A stretch of DNA of 64,000 nt from Betaproteobacteria bacterium Ga0077526 (GCA_001464765.1 LNDV01000038.1:145572-209571); one strand, 5' to 3'; counted from the stretch's first letter, positions 43,026 to 53,007 are shown. The notes: generated by a model not told the origin, from the sequence alone. A program made the numbers and translations.

Positions 43026-43943
43026 ATGAATCGTGACATCCAGCCCGTCCTCGCCGCCATCGGCGCCATCGTCCTCGGCAAGGAGACGCAGCTGCGGCTC
43101 ACCGTCGCCTGCATCCTGGCCCGAGGCCATCTGCTGATCGAGGACCTGCCCGGGGTCGGAAAGACCACACTCGCCCATGCCCTTGCCCGCGTGCTGGGAC
43201 TGGAGTTCCAGCGCGTCCAGTTCACGGCGGACCTCCTCCCCGCGGACATCCTCGGTTCCTCGATATTCAATCGGGACACCGGCGGGTTCGAGTTCCATCC
43301 GGGTCCGGTGTTCACGCAGGTCATCCTCGCGGACGAGATCAACCGTGCGACACCGAAGGCGCAGAGCGCGCTGCTGGAAGCGATGGAGGAACAGCAGGTG
43401 ACCGTCGAAGGCAACACCCGGCGTCTGCCCGAGCCCTTCTTCGTGATCGCGACCCAGAACCCCGCTCACCAGGTCGGCACGTTCCCCCTGCCGGAGTCCC
43501 AGCTCGATCGCTTTCTGATGCGCATTCGCCTCGGATATCCGGATGCGGCCGCGGAGCGGGCACTGCTCGCCGGCGAGGAACGCCGGGCGATGATCGCCGC
43601 CCTGCAGCCCGTTCTGAACGCCAAGACCCTGGCCGCCCTGCAACAGGCAGTCCGCGCGATCCACGTGGCGCCAGCACTGCTCGACTACGTGCAGGCCATC
43701 CTCGCCCACACCCGTCGCGCCACGCAGTTCGCCTCGGGAATGAGCCCCCGGGCCGGCCTTGCACTGCTCAACGCGGCGCGGGCATGGGCGTTCCTGGACG
43801 GACGCAGCGCGGTGCTGCCCGAAGACGTGCAGACCGTGTTCGCGGCCGTGGCCGGCCACCGTCTCGTGCCTGCGGCCGGTGACGGCACCGGCGACGGCGA
43901 GGAAGCCGCCAGACGAGTGATCGCGGCCGTCGCCATTCCGTGA
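43026..43943 (+). CDS. MoxR-type AAA+ ATPase
   Basis: A 305-residue MoxR-family ATPase: Walker A EDLPGVGKTT (about residues 39-48), Walker B VILADEINRA (about 99-108), sensor 1 VIATQNP and a C-terminal lid domain. MoxR proteins act as chaperone-like partners of von Willebrand or DUF58 proteins; the DUF58 gene follows 19 bases later and a transglutaminase after it, a widespread three-gene unit. Starts with ATG at 43026. Confidence 0.93.
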   Translation: MNRDIQPVLAAIGAIVLGKETQLRLTVACILARGHLLIEDLPGVGKTTLAHALARVLGLEFQRVQFTADLLPADILGSSIFNRDTGGFEFHPGPVFTQVILADEINRATPKAQSALLEAMEEQQVTVEGNTRRLPEPFFVIATQNPAHQVGTFPLPESQLDRFLMRIRLGYPDAAAERALLAGEERRAMIAALQPVLNAKTLAALQQAVRAIHVAPALLDYVQAILAHTRRATQFASGMSPRAGLALLNAARAWAFLDGRSAVLPEDVQTVFAAVAGHRLVPAAGDGTGDGEEAARRVIAAVAIP

Positions 43944-43962
43944 CCCGGGGGCATCACCGGCA

Positions 43963-44925
43963 ATGAAAATCGGCTCTCTCACCCTGGGGCGGCCGCCGCG
44001 AAGCGAGGCTGCGGTCTCGAGCGACCCGATCGCGCTCACGCAGAACCGCATCTTCATCATGCCCTCCCGCATGGGGGCCCTTTACTGCCTCACGCTGGCG
44101 CTGATGCTGCTTGGCTCCATCAACTACAACCTGGGACTGGGCTTCGTGCTCACATTCCTGCTGGGCGGCCTTGGCGTGGTGGGGATGCTGCATGCATGGC
44201 GCAATCTTGCGGGCGTGTCCGTGCGGCCGGGACGCTCGGAGCCCGTGTTCGCCGGCGAGCATGCGCGCTTCCGGTTCACGCTCCACAATCCGACCGAGGC
44301 ACCGCGCTTCGCCATCGGGATGCGTCGGGGCAACGAGCACGCCAACTTCACGAACGTACCCGCGCGCGACGACGGAGAATGTTTCGTCGAACTCATCGCG
44401 ACGAAGCGCGGTTGGCTCGCGCCGGGCCGGGTGGAAGTGGCAACGAGCTATCCGATCGGCCTGTTTCGCGCCTGGAGCTACGTTCGCTTCGATCAGCGAA
44501 CGCTCGTGTATCCGCGACCCGAGGCCGGCAACCCGCCGCTGCCCCCGGCCGCCGCGACATCGGGCGCCGGCCTGAGCTCCGCCGCGGGTGAGGACGACTT
44601 CGCCGGTCTTAGGGATTACCGGCCCGGGGACTCGCTGCACCGGATGGCCTGGAAGGCGATCGCCCGAAGGGAAGTGCCCGTGGTGAAGGAGTTCTCCGGC
44701 GGACAGGGCACCGCCGACCTCTGGCTCGACTGGAGCGCCTGCCCGCGGGACTTCGACGTCGAACAGCGCCTCGCGCGTCTGTCGGCGTGGGTGGTCTCGG
44801 CATCGCTTCAGAACCTGCGCTACGGCATCCGCCTGCCGCACCAGACCATCGCGCCCGACACCGGCCGGGCTCATCGCGATCTGTGCCTTCGTACGCTGGC
44901 CCTGCACGGCGTGCACGGATCGTGA
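43963..44925 (+). CDS. DUF58 membrane protein
   Basis: A 320-residue protein with two adjacent transmembrane helices (about 37-80) and a DUF58 domain marked by LRDYRPGDSLHRMAWKA (about 217-233). Works with MoxR-type ATPases, function unclear. The stop overlaps the GTG of the transglutaminase gene (GTGA). Confidence 0.9.
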   Translation: MKIGSLTLGRPPRSEAAVSSDPIALTQNRIFIMPSRMGALYCLTLALMLLGSINYNLGLGFVLTFLLGGLGVVGMLHAWRNLAGVSVRPGRSEPVFAGEHARFRFTLHNPTEAPRFAIGMRRGNEHANFTNVPARDDGECFVELIATKRGWLAPGRVEVATSYPIGLFRAWSYVRFDQRTLVYPRPEAGNPPLPPAAATSGAGLSSAAGEDDFAGLRDYRPGDSLHRMAWKAIARREVPVVKEFSGGQGTADLWLDWSACPRDFDVEQRLARLSAWVVSASLQNLRYGIRLPHQTIAPDTGRAHRDLCLRTLALHGVHGS

Positions 44926-46931
44926 TCAAGTCGAAGCCGCGCGCGCCGAAGAGCCTGCTCGAATCCGAGGCCCTCACCACGTCGAGGGTGCTCGCCCTGG
45001 TCGGGTGCCTGGGTCTCGTGCTTGCGCCGCACGCGCTGCACGTCCCGCTTTGGATCACCCTGCTCGCCGGTCTCACGATGGCGCTGCGAGCGGGCTTTGC
45101 ATGGCGCGGTTACGGCCTGCCGGGACAGTGGATTCTGGCGCTGCTCGCCGTTGCCGCAGCCGCCGGCACGTGGCTGTCCTACGGCATGCTGTTCGGGCGC
45201 GACGCCGCAGTCGCACTCCTCATCCTCATGCTGTGCCTGAAGCTGTTGGAACTGCGCAGCGGACGCGATGCCATCGCTGTCGTGTTCCTCGCCTACTTTG
45301 CGGTCGTCACGAACTTTCTCTACTCGCAGACGATCCCGATGGGGCTGTACCTTCTCGGGTGTGTCTGGCTCATCACCGCCTATCTGATCGGGATGCAGCG
45401 GCAGGCGGGCCCGCGAACGGCGTTCGCCCTGCTGCGGCACTCGGCCGTGCTGCTGGCGCAGGCCACGCCGGTGATGCTCGTCCTGTTCTTCCTGTTTCCG
45501 CGGATCCAGGGTCCGTTGTGGGCTCTCCCGCACTCCTCGGCGAGCGGCATCACTGGACTGTCCGATCGCATGGCGCCGGGCAGCCTGTCCAATCTCAGCC
45601 TGTCCGACGAGGTCGCTTTCCGAGTGCAGTTCCGAGGGAAGGCCCCGGAAACCCCGAAGCTGTACTGGCGCGGTCCGCTCATGTGGGACTTCGACGGACG
45701 CACCTGGACCGTGGGGGAAGGCAGCATGGGCTTCCGCCGCGACGTTCAGGTCGCCGGGGCACCCCTCGAGTACGTCGTGACCCTGGAGCCGCACTACATG
45801 CGCTGGATGTTCGGCCTCGATATCCCGGCCGTGCGTCCCGAGGACGGGCTGATGACCTCGGACTTCGAGTTGCTGTCGATGCGCCCCGTGCGTACGCGCC
45901 TGCGCTACGAAATGAGTTCCTACCTCACCTATCGCGTCGGTGCTTCCGAGACGCCGGGGATCCTCCAGCGGGCGCTGCGATTGCCGGACGGGTTCAATCC
46001 GAGAACGCGCGCGCTCGCGGAGCGCCTGCGCGGAGAAGCCACCTCGTCTCGCGCGCTGGTGGAGCGCGTTCTCGGGATGTTCCGCGAACAGCCGTTCTTC
46101 TACACACTCGCTCCGCCTGAGCTGGGAACTCATTCCGTCGACGAGTTTCTGTTCGAGGCACGGCGCGGCTTCTGCGAGCACTTCGCGTCGAGCTTCACTT
46201 TCCTCATGCGAGCCGCTGGAGTACCTGCGCGCGTCGTCACGGGCTACCAGGGAGGCGTGCTAAATCCCGTGGGCGGCTACATGATCGTGCGCCAGTCCGA
46301 TGCGCACGCCTGGGCCGAAGTCTGGCTGCCCGAGGAGGGCTGGGTCCGGGTCGACCCCACCGCGGCCGTCTCGCCGCAGCGTATCGAGTCGGGCGTCGCT
46401 GCGGCGGTTCCCGCCGGCGATCCGCTGCCGCTGCTCGCCCGCAGCGACAGCGCGTGGCTGTTGCGCACACGCTTCGCGCTGGACACGATGACCAACGGAT
46501 GGAACCAGTGGGTGCTGGGATACAACCATGAGCGCCAGCTCATCGTGATGTCCCGACTGACCGGACACGCGCTCACATGGAAAGGCGTGGCTGCCTTGCT
46601 GGTGGCGGGCACAGCTCTCGTCGTGGCACTGCTCACCATCTTCACGCTTCGCCAGAACCGGATCCGCCCCCGGGAACCGGTGACGGTCCTGTGGAACGCA
46701 CTTTCCCGGAAGCTCGCCCGCCGCGATCTGGCACGCCTCGACACAGAAGGCCCGCGAGACTATGTCGCCCGGCTTTCAGCCGCCTTGCCGACCCATGCCG
46801 GCGAACTGCAGCAGATCGGAGAGTTGTACATGCGGTTGCGGTACGAGTCGGCCCCCGCTGCTGCGGACATGGCCGCGCTCAAGCGAGCCGTGGATTCCCT
46901 GAAGGTGGACCGCCAAGGCGGCGGCGCCTGA
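44922..46931 (+). CDS. TgpA-like membrane transglutaminase
   Basis: A 669-residue protein: N-terminal DUF3488 block of about six transmembrane helices (20-205), a periplasmic transglutaminase-like domain (about 330-505) with Cys in RRGFCEHFASSF, His in SDAHAWAEVW and Asp in VDPTAA, one more helix (LLVAGTALVVALLTIF) and a short cytoplasmic DUF4129-like tail. P. aeruginosa TgpA is essential; peptide or cell-wall crosslinking is suspected. GTG start overlaps the DUF58 stop. Confidence 0.92.
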   Translation: MIKSKPRAPKSLLESEALTTSRVLALVGCLGLVLAPHALHVPLWITLLAGLTMALRAGFAWRGYGLPGQWILALLAVAAAAGTWLSYGMLFGRDAAVALLILMLCLKLLELRSGRDAIAVVFLAYFAVVTNFLYSQTIPMGLYLLGCVWLITAYLIGMQRQAGPRTAFALLRHSAVLLAQATPVMLVLFFLFPRIQGPLWALPHSSASGITGLSDRMAPGSLSNLSLSDEVAFRVQFRGKAPETPKLYWRGPLMWDFDGRTWTVGEGSMGFRRDVQVAGAPLEYVVTLEPHYMRWMFGLDIPAVRPEDGLMTSDFELLSMRPVRTRLRYEMSSYLTYRVGASETPGILQRALRLPDGFNPRTRALAERLRGEATSSRALVERVLGMFREQPFFYTLAPPELGTHSVDEFLFEARRGFCEHFASSFTFLMRAAGVPARVVTGYQGGVLNPVGGYMIVRQSDAHAWAEVWLPEEGWVRVDPTAAVSPQRIESGVAAAVPAGDPLPLLARSDSAWLLRTRFALDTMTNGWNQWVLGYNHERQLIVMSRLTGHALTWKGVAALLVAGTALVVALLTIFTLRQNRIRPREPVTVLWNALSRKLARRDLARLDTEGPRDYVARLSAALPTHAGELQQIGELYMRLRYESAPAAADMAALKRAVDSLKVDRQGGGA

Positions 46932-46938
46932 CGGCGGA

Positions 46939-48081
46939 TCAGAGCGCCGGCAGACGTCCGACGGGATCGATCGGGCGACCGAAGCGCCGCACTTCGAAGT
47001 GCAGGCCGACCCGCGCGGCGTCGGAGTCGCCCATCTCGGCAATCTTCTGGCCGCGCTTCACCGCATCGCCTTCCTTGACGAGCAGCGCGCTGTTGTGTGC
47101 GTAGACGGAAAGGTAGGTTTCGTTGTGCTTCACGATGACCATGCGCCCGTAGCCCCGCAGACCACTGCCGCTGTAGACCACCTTGCCGGCCGCGGCCGCG
47201 GTCACCGCCTGCCCGGCCTTGCCACCGATGCCGACGCCCTTCAAGCGGCCCGATTCACCGAAGCGATACAGGAGATCGCCACGTACCGGCCAAGTCCACT
47301 CCAGCGCTTCGTCGTCGTCATCGGCGCCTGCCTTCGGAGGAGCTTCCTTCGAGGGTGATTCCTTCGGCGCGGGTTCTCTGGCCGGCGGTTCCTTGGTGGG
47401 GGCGTCCTTCGCCGCAGCTTCCTTTGCACCGGCCTCCTTGGTCGCGGAATCCTTCACCTTCCCGTCCCCACCCGTCGCCGGCTTCGGCACAGCCGGACCC
47501 TTGCCCCATTGCGCGAGCGCCTGTTCCGAGTAAGGAAGCGTGATCGCCCGAGGCTCGCTGACGACCGGCACTTTGCCGGCCGGCGTTGGCGAGGGCAAAG
47601 TCCCTGCCGCCGGCGATGAAGGCGCAGCCGCAGCAGCCGGCGCAGGCGTGTCCGGCAAAGGCGATGGCATGCCCGGCAGCGCCTCCCCCTGCAGATCGCC
47701 GGGACCCGTTCGCACGCGCACTTCCGGCTTTTCTATGGGCACTGCAGGCGCCGGCGGCGGAGTGAGGCGCAGCCGCTGTCCGACGAGGATGCGACCGGGG
47801 TCCGCAAGGCCGTTCCAGGTGGAGAGATCGCGATAGTCGAAACCGAAGTCGAGCGCGATGCCGAACAGCGTGTCGCCGCGCTGGACGATGTAGGACTCGG
47901 GCCGCTCGTCCCCCTTGCGACGGCTCGGGCGCGGCACCGGTGCCGCAGGTGCCGTGGTGGGCTCCGCCGTGGCCGAGGGGCCGGGGCCGCTGCCTTCGAT
48001 GGGTTGCTCACCCAAGAGCCCGCAACCGGCAAGACCCAGCGACAGACAAGCCGCCGCTGTGGCAGCGAGGACCCGTCTCAC
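46939..48081 (-). CDS. nlpD: NlpD-like lipoprotein with LysM and degenerate M23 domains
   Basis: A 380-residue lipoprotein: lipobox GLAGC (Cys20), LysM domain (about 63-107, YIVQRGDTLFGIA), a long Pro/Ala and then Lys/Glu-rich low-complexity linker (about 110-255), and an M23-like domain (about 262-378). The zinc residues are lost (the HxxxD site reads LKGVGIGG, and the second motif reads GLHFEV), as in NlpD/EnvC, which activate amidases instead of cutting peptidoglycan. GTG overlaps the pcm stop (GTGA). The surE-pcm-nlpD order is classic, normally followed by rpoS, which is missing here. Confidence 0.92.
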   Translation of the reverse strand: MRRVLAATAAACLSLGLAGCGLLGEQPIEGSGPGPSATAEPTTAPAAPVPRPSRRKGDERPESYIVQRGDTLFGIALDFGFDYRDLSTWNGLADPGRILVGQRLRLTPPPAPAVPIEKPEVRVRTGPGDLQGEALPGMPSPLPDTPAPAAAAAPSSPAAGTLPSPTPAGKVPVVSEPRAITLPYSEQALAQWGKGPAVPKPATGGDGKVKDSATKEAGAKEAAAKDAPTKEPPAREPAPKESPSKEAPPKAGADDDDEALEWTWPVRGDLLYRFGESGRLKGVGIGGKAGQAVTAAAAGKVVYSGSGLRGYGRMVIVKHNETYLSVYAHNSALLVKEGDAVKRGQKIAEMGDSDAARVGLHFEVRRFGRPIDPVGRLPAL

Positions 48082-48767
48082 ACGCGGGTGCCCGGGAGCA
48101 TCGGCACGAAGTTGACGCCCTCCAGGACAGTCTCTACGAGGCCACGGTCAGTGCGTTCGATGACGACGAGCTTCTGCTCACGCGTCCCGAGCGGCATGAC
48201 GAGACGGCCACCCGGAGCGAGCTGAGCGGTGAGCGGCTCGGGTACGGCGGGCGCTGCTGCCGCCATCACGATGGCGTCGAACGGGGCCATCGGCTCGAGG
48301 CCGAGGTGTCCGTCGGCATGCTTGACCTTCACGTTGGACGCGTGCAATTCACGCAACCCCTTCCGCGCCTTGCCAAGCAGCGCCGAAATGCGCTCCACCG
48401 AGTAGACCTCGCGAACGAAGCGCGACAGCACGGCGGCCTGATAGCCGCAGCCGGTGCCGATCTCGAGCACCTTAGAGAGGGTACGCCCGGCGCGGGCGAG
48501 TTCGAGCATGCGCGCCACCGTGAGCGGGGCGGAAATGGTCTGGCCGAAGCCGATGGGCAGCGCGATATCTTCGTACGCGCGGCTCTGCAGGGCTTCGTCC
48601 ACGAAGATGTGGCGCGGCACTTCCGCCATGGCGCCCAGCACGATCTCGTCGCGGATACCTTCCTCGCGCAGGCGCTCGACCATACGCAGCCGAGTACGCT
48701 GCGATGTCATGCCGATGCCGGAAAGGCGCGGATCGAGAGCCACGGCAGCGTTCAGGCGGCGAGCCAC
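48078..48767 (-). CDS. pcm: Protein-L-isoaspartate O-methyltransferase
   Basis: A 229-residue SAM-dependent repair enzyme for isoaspartyl residues. Motif ALPIGFGQTISAP (about 70-82) and SAM-binding VLEIGTGCGYQAAVL (about 101-115). GTG at 48767 overlaps surE by 16 bases and keeps a GIGMTSQRTR segment I know from betaproteobacterial relatives; the internal ATG at 48710 would match the E. coli length. Coupled to nlpD downstream. Confidence 0.93.
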   Translation of the reverse strand: MARRLNAAVALDPRLSGIGMTSQRTRLRMVERLREEGIRDEIVLGAMAEVPRHIFVDEALQSRAYEDIALPIGFGQTISAPLTVARMLELARAGRTLSKVLEIGTGCGYQAAVLSRFVREVYSVERISALLGKARKGLRELHASNVKVKHADGHLGLEPMAPFDAIVMAAAAPAVPEPLTAQLAPGGRLVMPLGTREQKLVVIERTDRGLVETVLEGVNFVPMLPGTRV

Positions 48768-49495
48768 TCGCGCAGAGCGTCGAGCTGCTCGAAGTGGGTG
48801 AGATCCATCTGCAGCGGCGTGATGGAGACACGCCCCTGGGCGACCGCATGGAAATCAGTGCCAGGGCCGGCGTCCGCAGCGCTGCCCGCCGGGCCGACCC
48901 AGTAAACGGTATCGCCCCGCGGATTCTTGCTCTTCACGACACCCTCCGCTTTGTGGCGCTTGCCGAGGCGAGTGACCTCCTGTCCGGCGAGCGACTCGTA
49001 CGGGACATCGGGCACGTTCACGTTGAGCAACCACGGACCGGGAGGGCGGGCGCCCATCAGCCGACTGACGAGATCGCGCGCAACGCGACCTGCCGTGGCG
49101 AAGTTTCCGGCGTGACGACTTGCGAGGGACACCGCGATTGCCGGGATCCCGAGAAGAAAACCTTCCGTGGCAGCGGCGACCGTACCCGAGTAGATCGTGT
49201 CGTCGCCCATGTTGGTGCCGTGATTGATGCCCGAGACCACGATGTCCGGCAGCTGGTCGATGAGGCCGGTGACCGCGAGATGCACGCAGTCGGTCGGTGT
49301 GCCATTGACGTACCAGTAACCGAGGTGCGACTTGCGAACCGTGAGAGGACGATCGAGCGTGAGGGAGTTGCTGGCGCCGGAACGGTCGCGTTCCGGTGCG
49401 ACCACGGTGACTTCGCCGATCTGCGCGAGACTTTCCGCCAGGGCCTGGAGGCCGGGAGCGAAATAACCGTCGTCGTTACTGAGCAGGATGCGCAT
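48752..49495 (-). CDS. surE: 5'/3'-nucleotidase SurE
   Basis: A 247-residue stationary-phase survival protein. The metal site is formed by NDDG at residues 7-10 with RSGAS (about 38-42) and SGINHGTNMGDDTIYSGTV, which holds the conserved Asn. It dephosphorylates nucleoside monophosphates and polyphosphate ends. First gene of surE-pcm-nlpD; the tRNA-Pro gene lies upstream on the same strand. Confidence 0.95.
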   Translation of the reverse strand: MRILLSNDDGYFAPGLQALAESLAQIGEVTVVAPERDRSGASNSLTLDRPLTVRKSHLGYWYVNGTPTDCVHLAVTGLIDQLPDIVVSGINHGTNMGDDTIYSGTVAAATEGFLLGIPAIAVSLASRHAGNFATAGRVARDLVSRLMGARPPGPWLLNVNVPDVPYESLAGQEVTRLGKRHKAEGVVKSKNPRGDTVYWVGPAGSAADAGPGTDFHAVAQGRVSITPLQMDLTHFEQLDALREWLAA

Positions 49496-49649
49496 GAGGC
49501 AGGACCACGCGGCTGGCTACCACGGCCACTCCGCGCCATCGAGGCCGGAGCCTGCAACCGAGGCCGGACAGCGGTCGCGTGGCATGAGATCGGACGATTC
49601 AGCTTCGCAATGCCGCGGGAAAGGCGATTGGAGCCGTGACTCCGAAAAC

Positions 49650-49726
<77 letters not shown>

Positions 49727-49735
49727 AAGCCCTGA

Positions 49736-49765
49736 AGTATAGCGAAGCCCCCCGGGGGGCGGCAA
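49736..49765 (-). promoter_or_regulatory. Probable promoter of tRNA-Pro
   Basis: On the minus strand TTGCCG (49765-49760), 18 bases, TATACT (49741-49736). The start point would fall about 3 bases before the tRNA, with a GC-rich discriminator as in stringently controlled promoters. The spacer contains the perfect palindrome GCCCCCCGGGGGGC (49747-49760). Confidence 0.6.
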
Positions 49766-49809
49766 TGACAAAGAGGAATCGGAGAAGAGAAAGACTCGGC
49801 AGGCGCGAG

Positions 49810-50184
49810 TCACGCGCCGAGAAGTCCGATGACCGCGCGCAGTTCGTCGCGGATCTCGCGCAACGGGTCGGGCCGTTCCGTTGCCGGTGCCTCGCCCTTG
49901 CCGCCCTCTTCGAAACTCTGGGACAGGCGATGCCGTGCGCCGCTGATGGTGAAGCCTTCCTCGTAGAGGAGTTCCCGGATACGACGGATGAGGAGGACTT
50001 CGTGGTGCTGGTAGTAGCGGCGGTTGCCCCGCCGCTTGACCGGCTTCAGCTGTGTGAACTCCTGCTCCCAATAGCGCAGGACGTGCGGCTTGACGCCGCA
50101 TAGCTCACTCACTTCGCCGATCGTGAAGTAACGCTTCGCCGGGATGGGCGGCAGCGGCTCCCGAGTGTTATTCGCTGGTTCCAT
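49810..50184 (-). CDS. MerR-family regulator downstream of ihfA
   Basis: A 124-residue MerR-type regulator with an N-terminal winged helix (YFTIGEVSELCGVKPHVLRY, about 19-38) and a short coiled C-terminus with no effector cysteines. It belongs to the group regularly encoded after ihfA in proteobacteria; the target is unknown. Its ATG at 50184 lies 17 bases inside ihfA, so the two are co-translated. Confidence 0.93.
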   Translation of the reverse strand: MEPANNTREPLPPIPAKRYFTIGEVSELCGVKPHVLRYWEQEFTQLKPVKRRGNRRYYQHHEVLLIRRIRELLYEEGFTISGARHRLSQSFEEGGKGEAPATERPDPLREIRDELRAVIGLLGA

Positions 50185-50470
50185 GGTAGTGCTTCTCGAC
50201 CATGGCCTTCAGCTTCTGGCTTGCGTGAAAGGTCACGACACGGCGCGCGGTAATGGGGATTTCTTCGCCGGTCTTGGGATTGCGGCCGGGACGCTGGGGC
50301 TTGTCGCGCAGCTGGAAATTGCCGAAACCCGAGAGCTTGACGCTGTCGCCCTGCTCGAGAGCGACGCGAACCTCCTCGAAGAAGGTTTCGACCATATCCT
50401 TGGCCTCACGCTTGTTGAGGCCGACCTTCTCGAAAAGAAGATCCGCAAGCTCTGCCTTAGTCAGGGTCAT
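50168..50470 (-). CDS. ihfA: Integration host factor alpha subunit
   Basis: A 100-residue DNA-bending protein of the HU/IHF family. The C-terminal arm reads RPGRNPKTGEEIPI (about residues 60-73), with the intercalating proline. The length and the position directly after pheT identify the alpha subunit. Nine bases separate it from pheT. Confidence 0.96.
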   Translation of the reverse strand: MTLTKAELADLLFEKVGLNKREAKDMVETFFEEVRVALEQGDSVKLSGFGNFQLRDKPQRPGRNPKTGEEIPITARRVVTFHASQKLKAMVEKHYHGTSE

Positions 50471-50479
50471 GGAGCACCT

Positions 50480-52894
50480 TTACTTCCTGAGCTGTGCATC
50501 GAAATCCTGCTCGAGCAGAGACCGCGCGAGCGCCATCACGTCGTCGGCTTCAGCGTCGGTGAGGGTGCGACGAGTATCTTGCATATGTACCCGGAACGCA
50601 AGACTGCGTTTCCCTTTTTCCATGCCTTTTCCGCGATATACGTCAAAAACCTCGACCTGCTCAACGATCTCCGGAAGCCCTTTGCGCAACGCGGACAGGA
50701 GTTCGCCAGCCGGAATGGACTCGTCCACCACGACCGCCAGATCGCGCCTTACGCCGGGCAGGCGCGAGACCTCCCGATAGGCGGGAACCACGCCGGCGGT
50801 AAGGGCCTGAGCCTCGATCTCGCACACCATCACGGGCTGCGGCAATTCGTACTTCTGCTGCCACCGGGGGTGCAGTTCCCCGATCCAGCCGATCGCGCGA
50901 CCCGCGAGCAGGACCCTCGCAGAGCGTCCGGGATGCAATGCCGGATGGGCTGCAGGTTCGAGCGCCACGACCAATGGCGCCACCAGCACCTCCAGGTCAC
51001 CCTTGGCATCGAAGAAGTCCACGACGCGACGCGGCTCTCCCCATTGCTCCTCGGACGCGTCACCGAAGGCGGCAAACGCGACATGGAGCGGCTGATCGAT
51101 GCCGGCGACGGAAAGCTCGCCGTCCGCAACGCCAGGGGCGCGATGAAACACACGCCCCACCTCGAAGACCCGGACACGGCCGTGTTTGCGGTTGGCGTTG
51201 TACCGGATGTTGTCGACGAGGCTCGCGACGAGGTTGGTCCGCATCACGGACATCTGGCTCGCGATCGGATTCAGCACGCCGATGGGATTTGCGCAGTCGG
51301 CGAAATCCTTCTCCCACTGGGCATCGACGAAGCTGAAGTTGACGACCTCGTGGTAGTCGAGATCGGCAAGGCGATCGCGTACCGCATGCAGCGACCGACG
51401 GGACTCGGACGGCGAGCGCATGGCAGCGGGCGCCACTGGCGGCATCGCGGGGATGTTGTCGAACCCGTAGACCCGTGCGACCTCCTCGATCAGGTCTTCC
51501 TCGATGGCAATGTCGAATCGGAAGGAAGGCGGTGTCACGCGGAACACGACGTCGCCATCGGCCGTCTTGGTCGACTCATGCGTGAGGCCCAGACGGGTGA
51601 AGATGCCGCCGATGGCTTCGGCACCAGCCGCAACACCGATCACCTTGTGAGCGCGCGCCACCCGCATGGTCACCGCAGGTCGTCCCGGTAGCAACGCCAC
51701 CTCGTCCACGACGGGTCCCGCTTCGCCGCCGCAGATCTCCAGCACCAGCTGAGTCGCGCGTTCGATGCCGGCGAGATTGTTGTCGAAGTCCACGCCCCGC
51801 TCGAAGCGATGGGAGGCGTCGCTGCCGAAGTTGTAGCGTCTCGCCCGCCCGGCGATGGCATCCGGATGGAAGAACGCCGCCTCCAGGAAGCAGTGGCGGG
51901 TCGTGAGTTCGGCCTTCGTCGACTCCCCGCCCATGATGCCGGCGAGCCCGATGGGGCCGGAATCGTCGGTGATGGCCAGCACGTCGGCGGCGAGATCCAC
52001 TGTCTGCCCGTTGAGCAGCAGGAGCTTCTCGTCGGCGCGACCGAATCGCACGTCGATTGGCCCGCGCAGCTTCTCGAGGTCGTAGACGTGCAGCGGCCGA
52101 CCGAGTTCGAGCATGACGTAGTTGGTGATGTCGACCAGCGCGGAGATGCTTCTCTGCCCTGCCCGCTCGAGCCTAGAGATCATCCAGTCGGGGGACTTCG
52201 CCGCCGCATTGACGTTGCGGATGACACGCCCGGTGAAGCGACCACAGCCGGTCGGATCGCTGATGCGGACCGGATGACGGTCCGGGATGGATGCGACGAC
52301 GGGCTTCACGTCGGGAGGACGAAGCGGGCTGCCCGTGAGTGCGGAGACTTCTCGCGCAATGCCGAGGATGGACAGGCAGTCAGCCCGATTGGGCGTGAGC
52401 TTGACGGTGATGCGATGGTCGTCCAGGTCGAGGGCATCGCGGATTCCTGCTCCCGCCGAGAGCGTGGGATCGAGCGCGAGCAGGCCACTGTGATCGTCCG
52501 ACAGGCCCAGTTCCCGGGCGGAACAGAGCATCCCCTCGCTATCCACTCCCCGCATGGCCGTGCGTCGGATCTCGAGCACCGTACCATCGGGCCCCGGCAA
52601 CTTCGCGCCAACCAGGGCAACAGGCGCCTTCATGCCTATGGTGACGTTGGGGGCGCCGCACACGATGGAGAGCATGCGACCCTCGCCGGCGTCGACGCGG
52701 CAGACCTTCAGGCGGTCGGCATTGGGGTGCTTTTCCGCTGCGACCACCTGGCCCACGACGACACCGGTGAAAGGCGGCGCCACCGGCTCGCAGGCCTCGA
52801 CCTCGAGGCCTGACATGGTAAGCAGGTGTGTGAGTTCGTCGATGTTCAGCGCGGGATCGACAAGTGCACGCAGCCAGCGTTCGGAGAACTCCAT
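50480..52894 (-). CDS. pheT: Phenylalanyl-tRNA synthetase beta subunit
   Basis: An 804-residue subunit of the (alpha-beta)2 enzyme. N-terminal tRNA-binding domain (about 40-150, VVGQVVAAEKHPNADRL), B3/B4 editing domain (about 210-390), B5 domain (about 405-475), core with VYGFDNIP, and a C-terminal ferredoxin-fold anticodon-binding domain (about 710-803). The gap to pheS is 113 bases, longer than usual, and shows no extra gene. Confidence 0.96.
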   Translation of the reverse strand: MEFSERWLRALVDPALNIDELTHLLTMSGLEVEACEPVAPPFTGVVVGQVVAAEKHPNADRLKVCRVDAGEGRMLSIVCGAPNVTIGMKAPVALVGAKLPGPDGTVLEIRRTAMRGVDSEGMLCSARELGLSDDHSGLLALDPTLSAGAGIRDALDLDDHRITVKLTPNRADCLSILGIAREVSALTGSPLRPPDVKPVVASIPDRHPVRISDPTGCGRFTGRVIRNVNAAAKSPDWMISRLERAGQRSISALVDITNYVMLELGRPLHVYDLEKLRGPIDVRFGRADEKLLLLNGQTVDLAADVLAITDDSGPIGLAGIMGGESTKAELTTRHCFLEAAFFHPDAIAGRARRYNFGSDASHRFERGVDFDNNLAGIERATQLVLEICGGEAGPVVDEVALLPGRPAVTMRVARAHKVIGVAAGAEAIGGIFTRLGLTHESTKTADGDVVFRVTPPSFRFDIAIEEDLIEEVARVYGFDNIPAMPPVAPAAMRSPSESRRSLHAVRDRLADLDYHEVVNFSFVDAQWEKDFADCANPIGVLNPIASQMSVMRTNLVASLVDNIRYNANRKHGRVRVFEVGRVFHRAPGVADGELSVAGIDQPLHVAFAAFGDASEEQWGEPRRVVDFFDAKGDLEVLVAPLVVALEPAAHPALHPGRSARVLLAGRAIGWIGELHPRWQQKYELPQPVMVCEIEAQALTAGVVPAYREVSRLPGVRRDLAVVVDESIPAGELLSALRKGLPEIVEQVEVFDVYRGKGMEKGKRSLAFRVHMQDTRRTLTDAEADDVMALARSLLEQDFDAQLRK

Positions 52895-53007
52895 CGAGTC
52901 ACCTCAGGAAAGCGCCGCGGGCGCATCGCGCGCCGCTGATCGGCATCGGAAACTTGGCCGTCGCGGAACCCGCGCAGTACCAGAACAATCGCATCGCCGC
53001 CTCCGCG

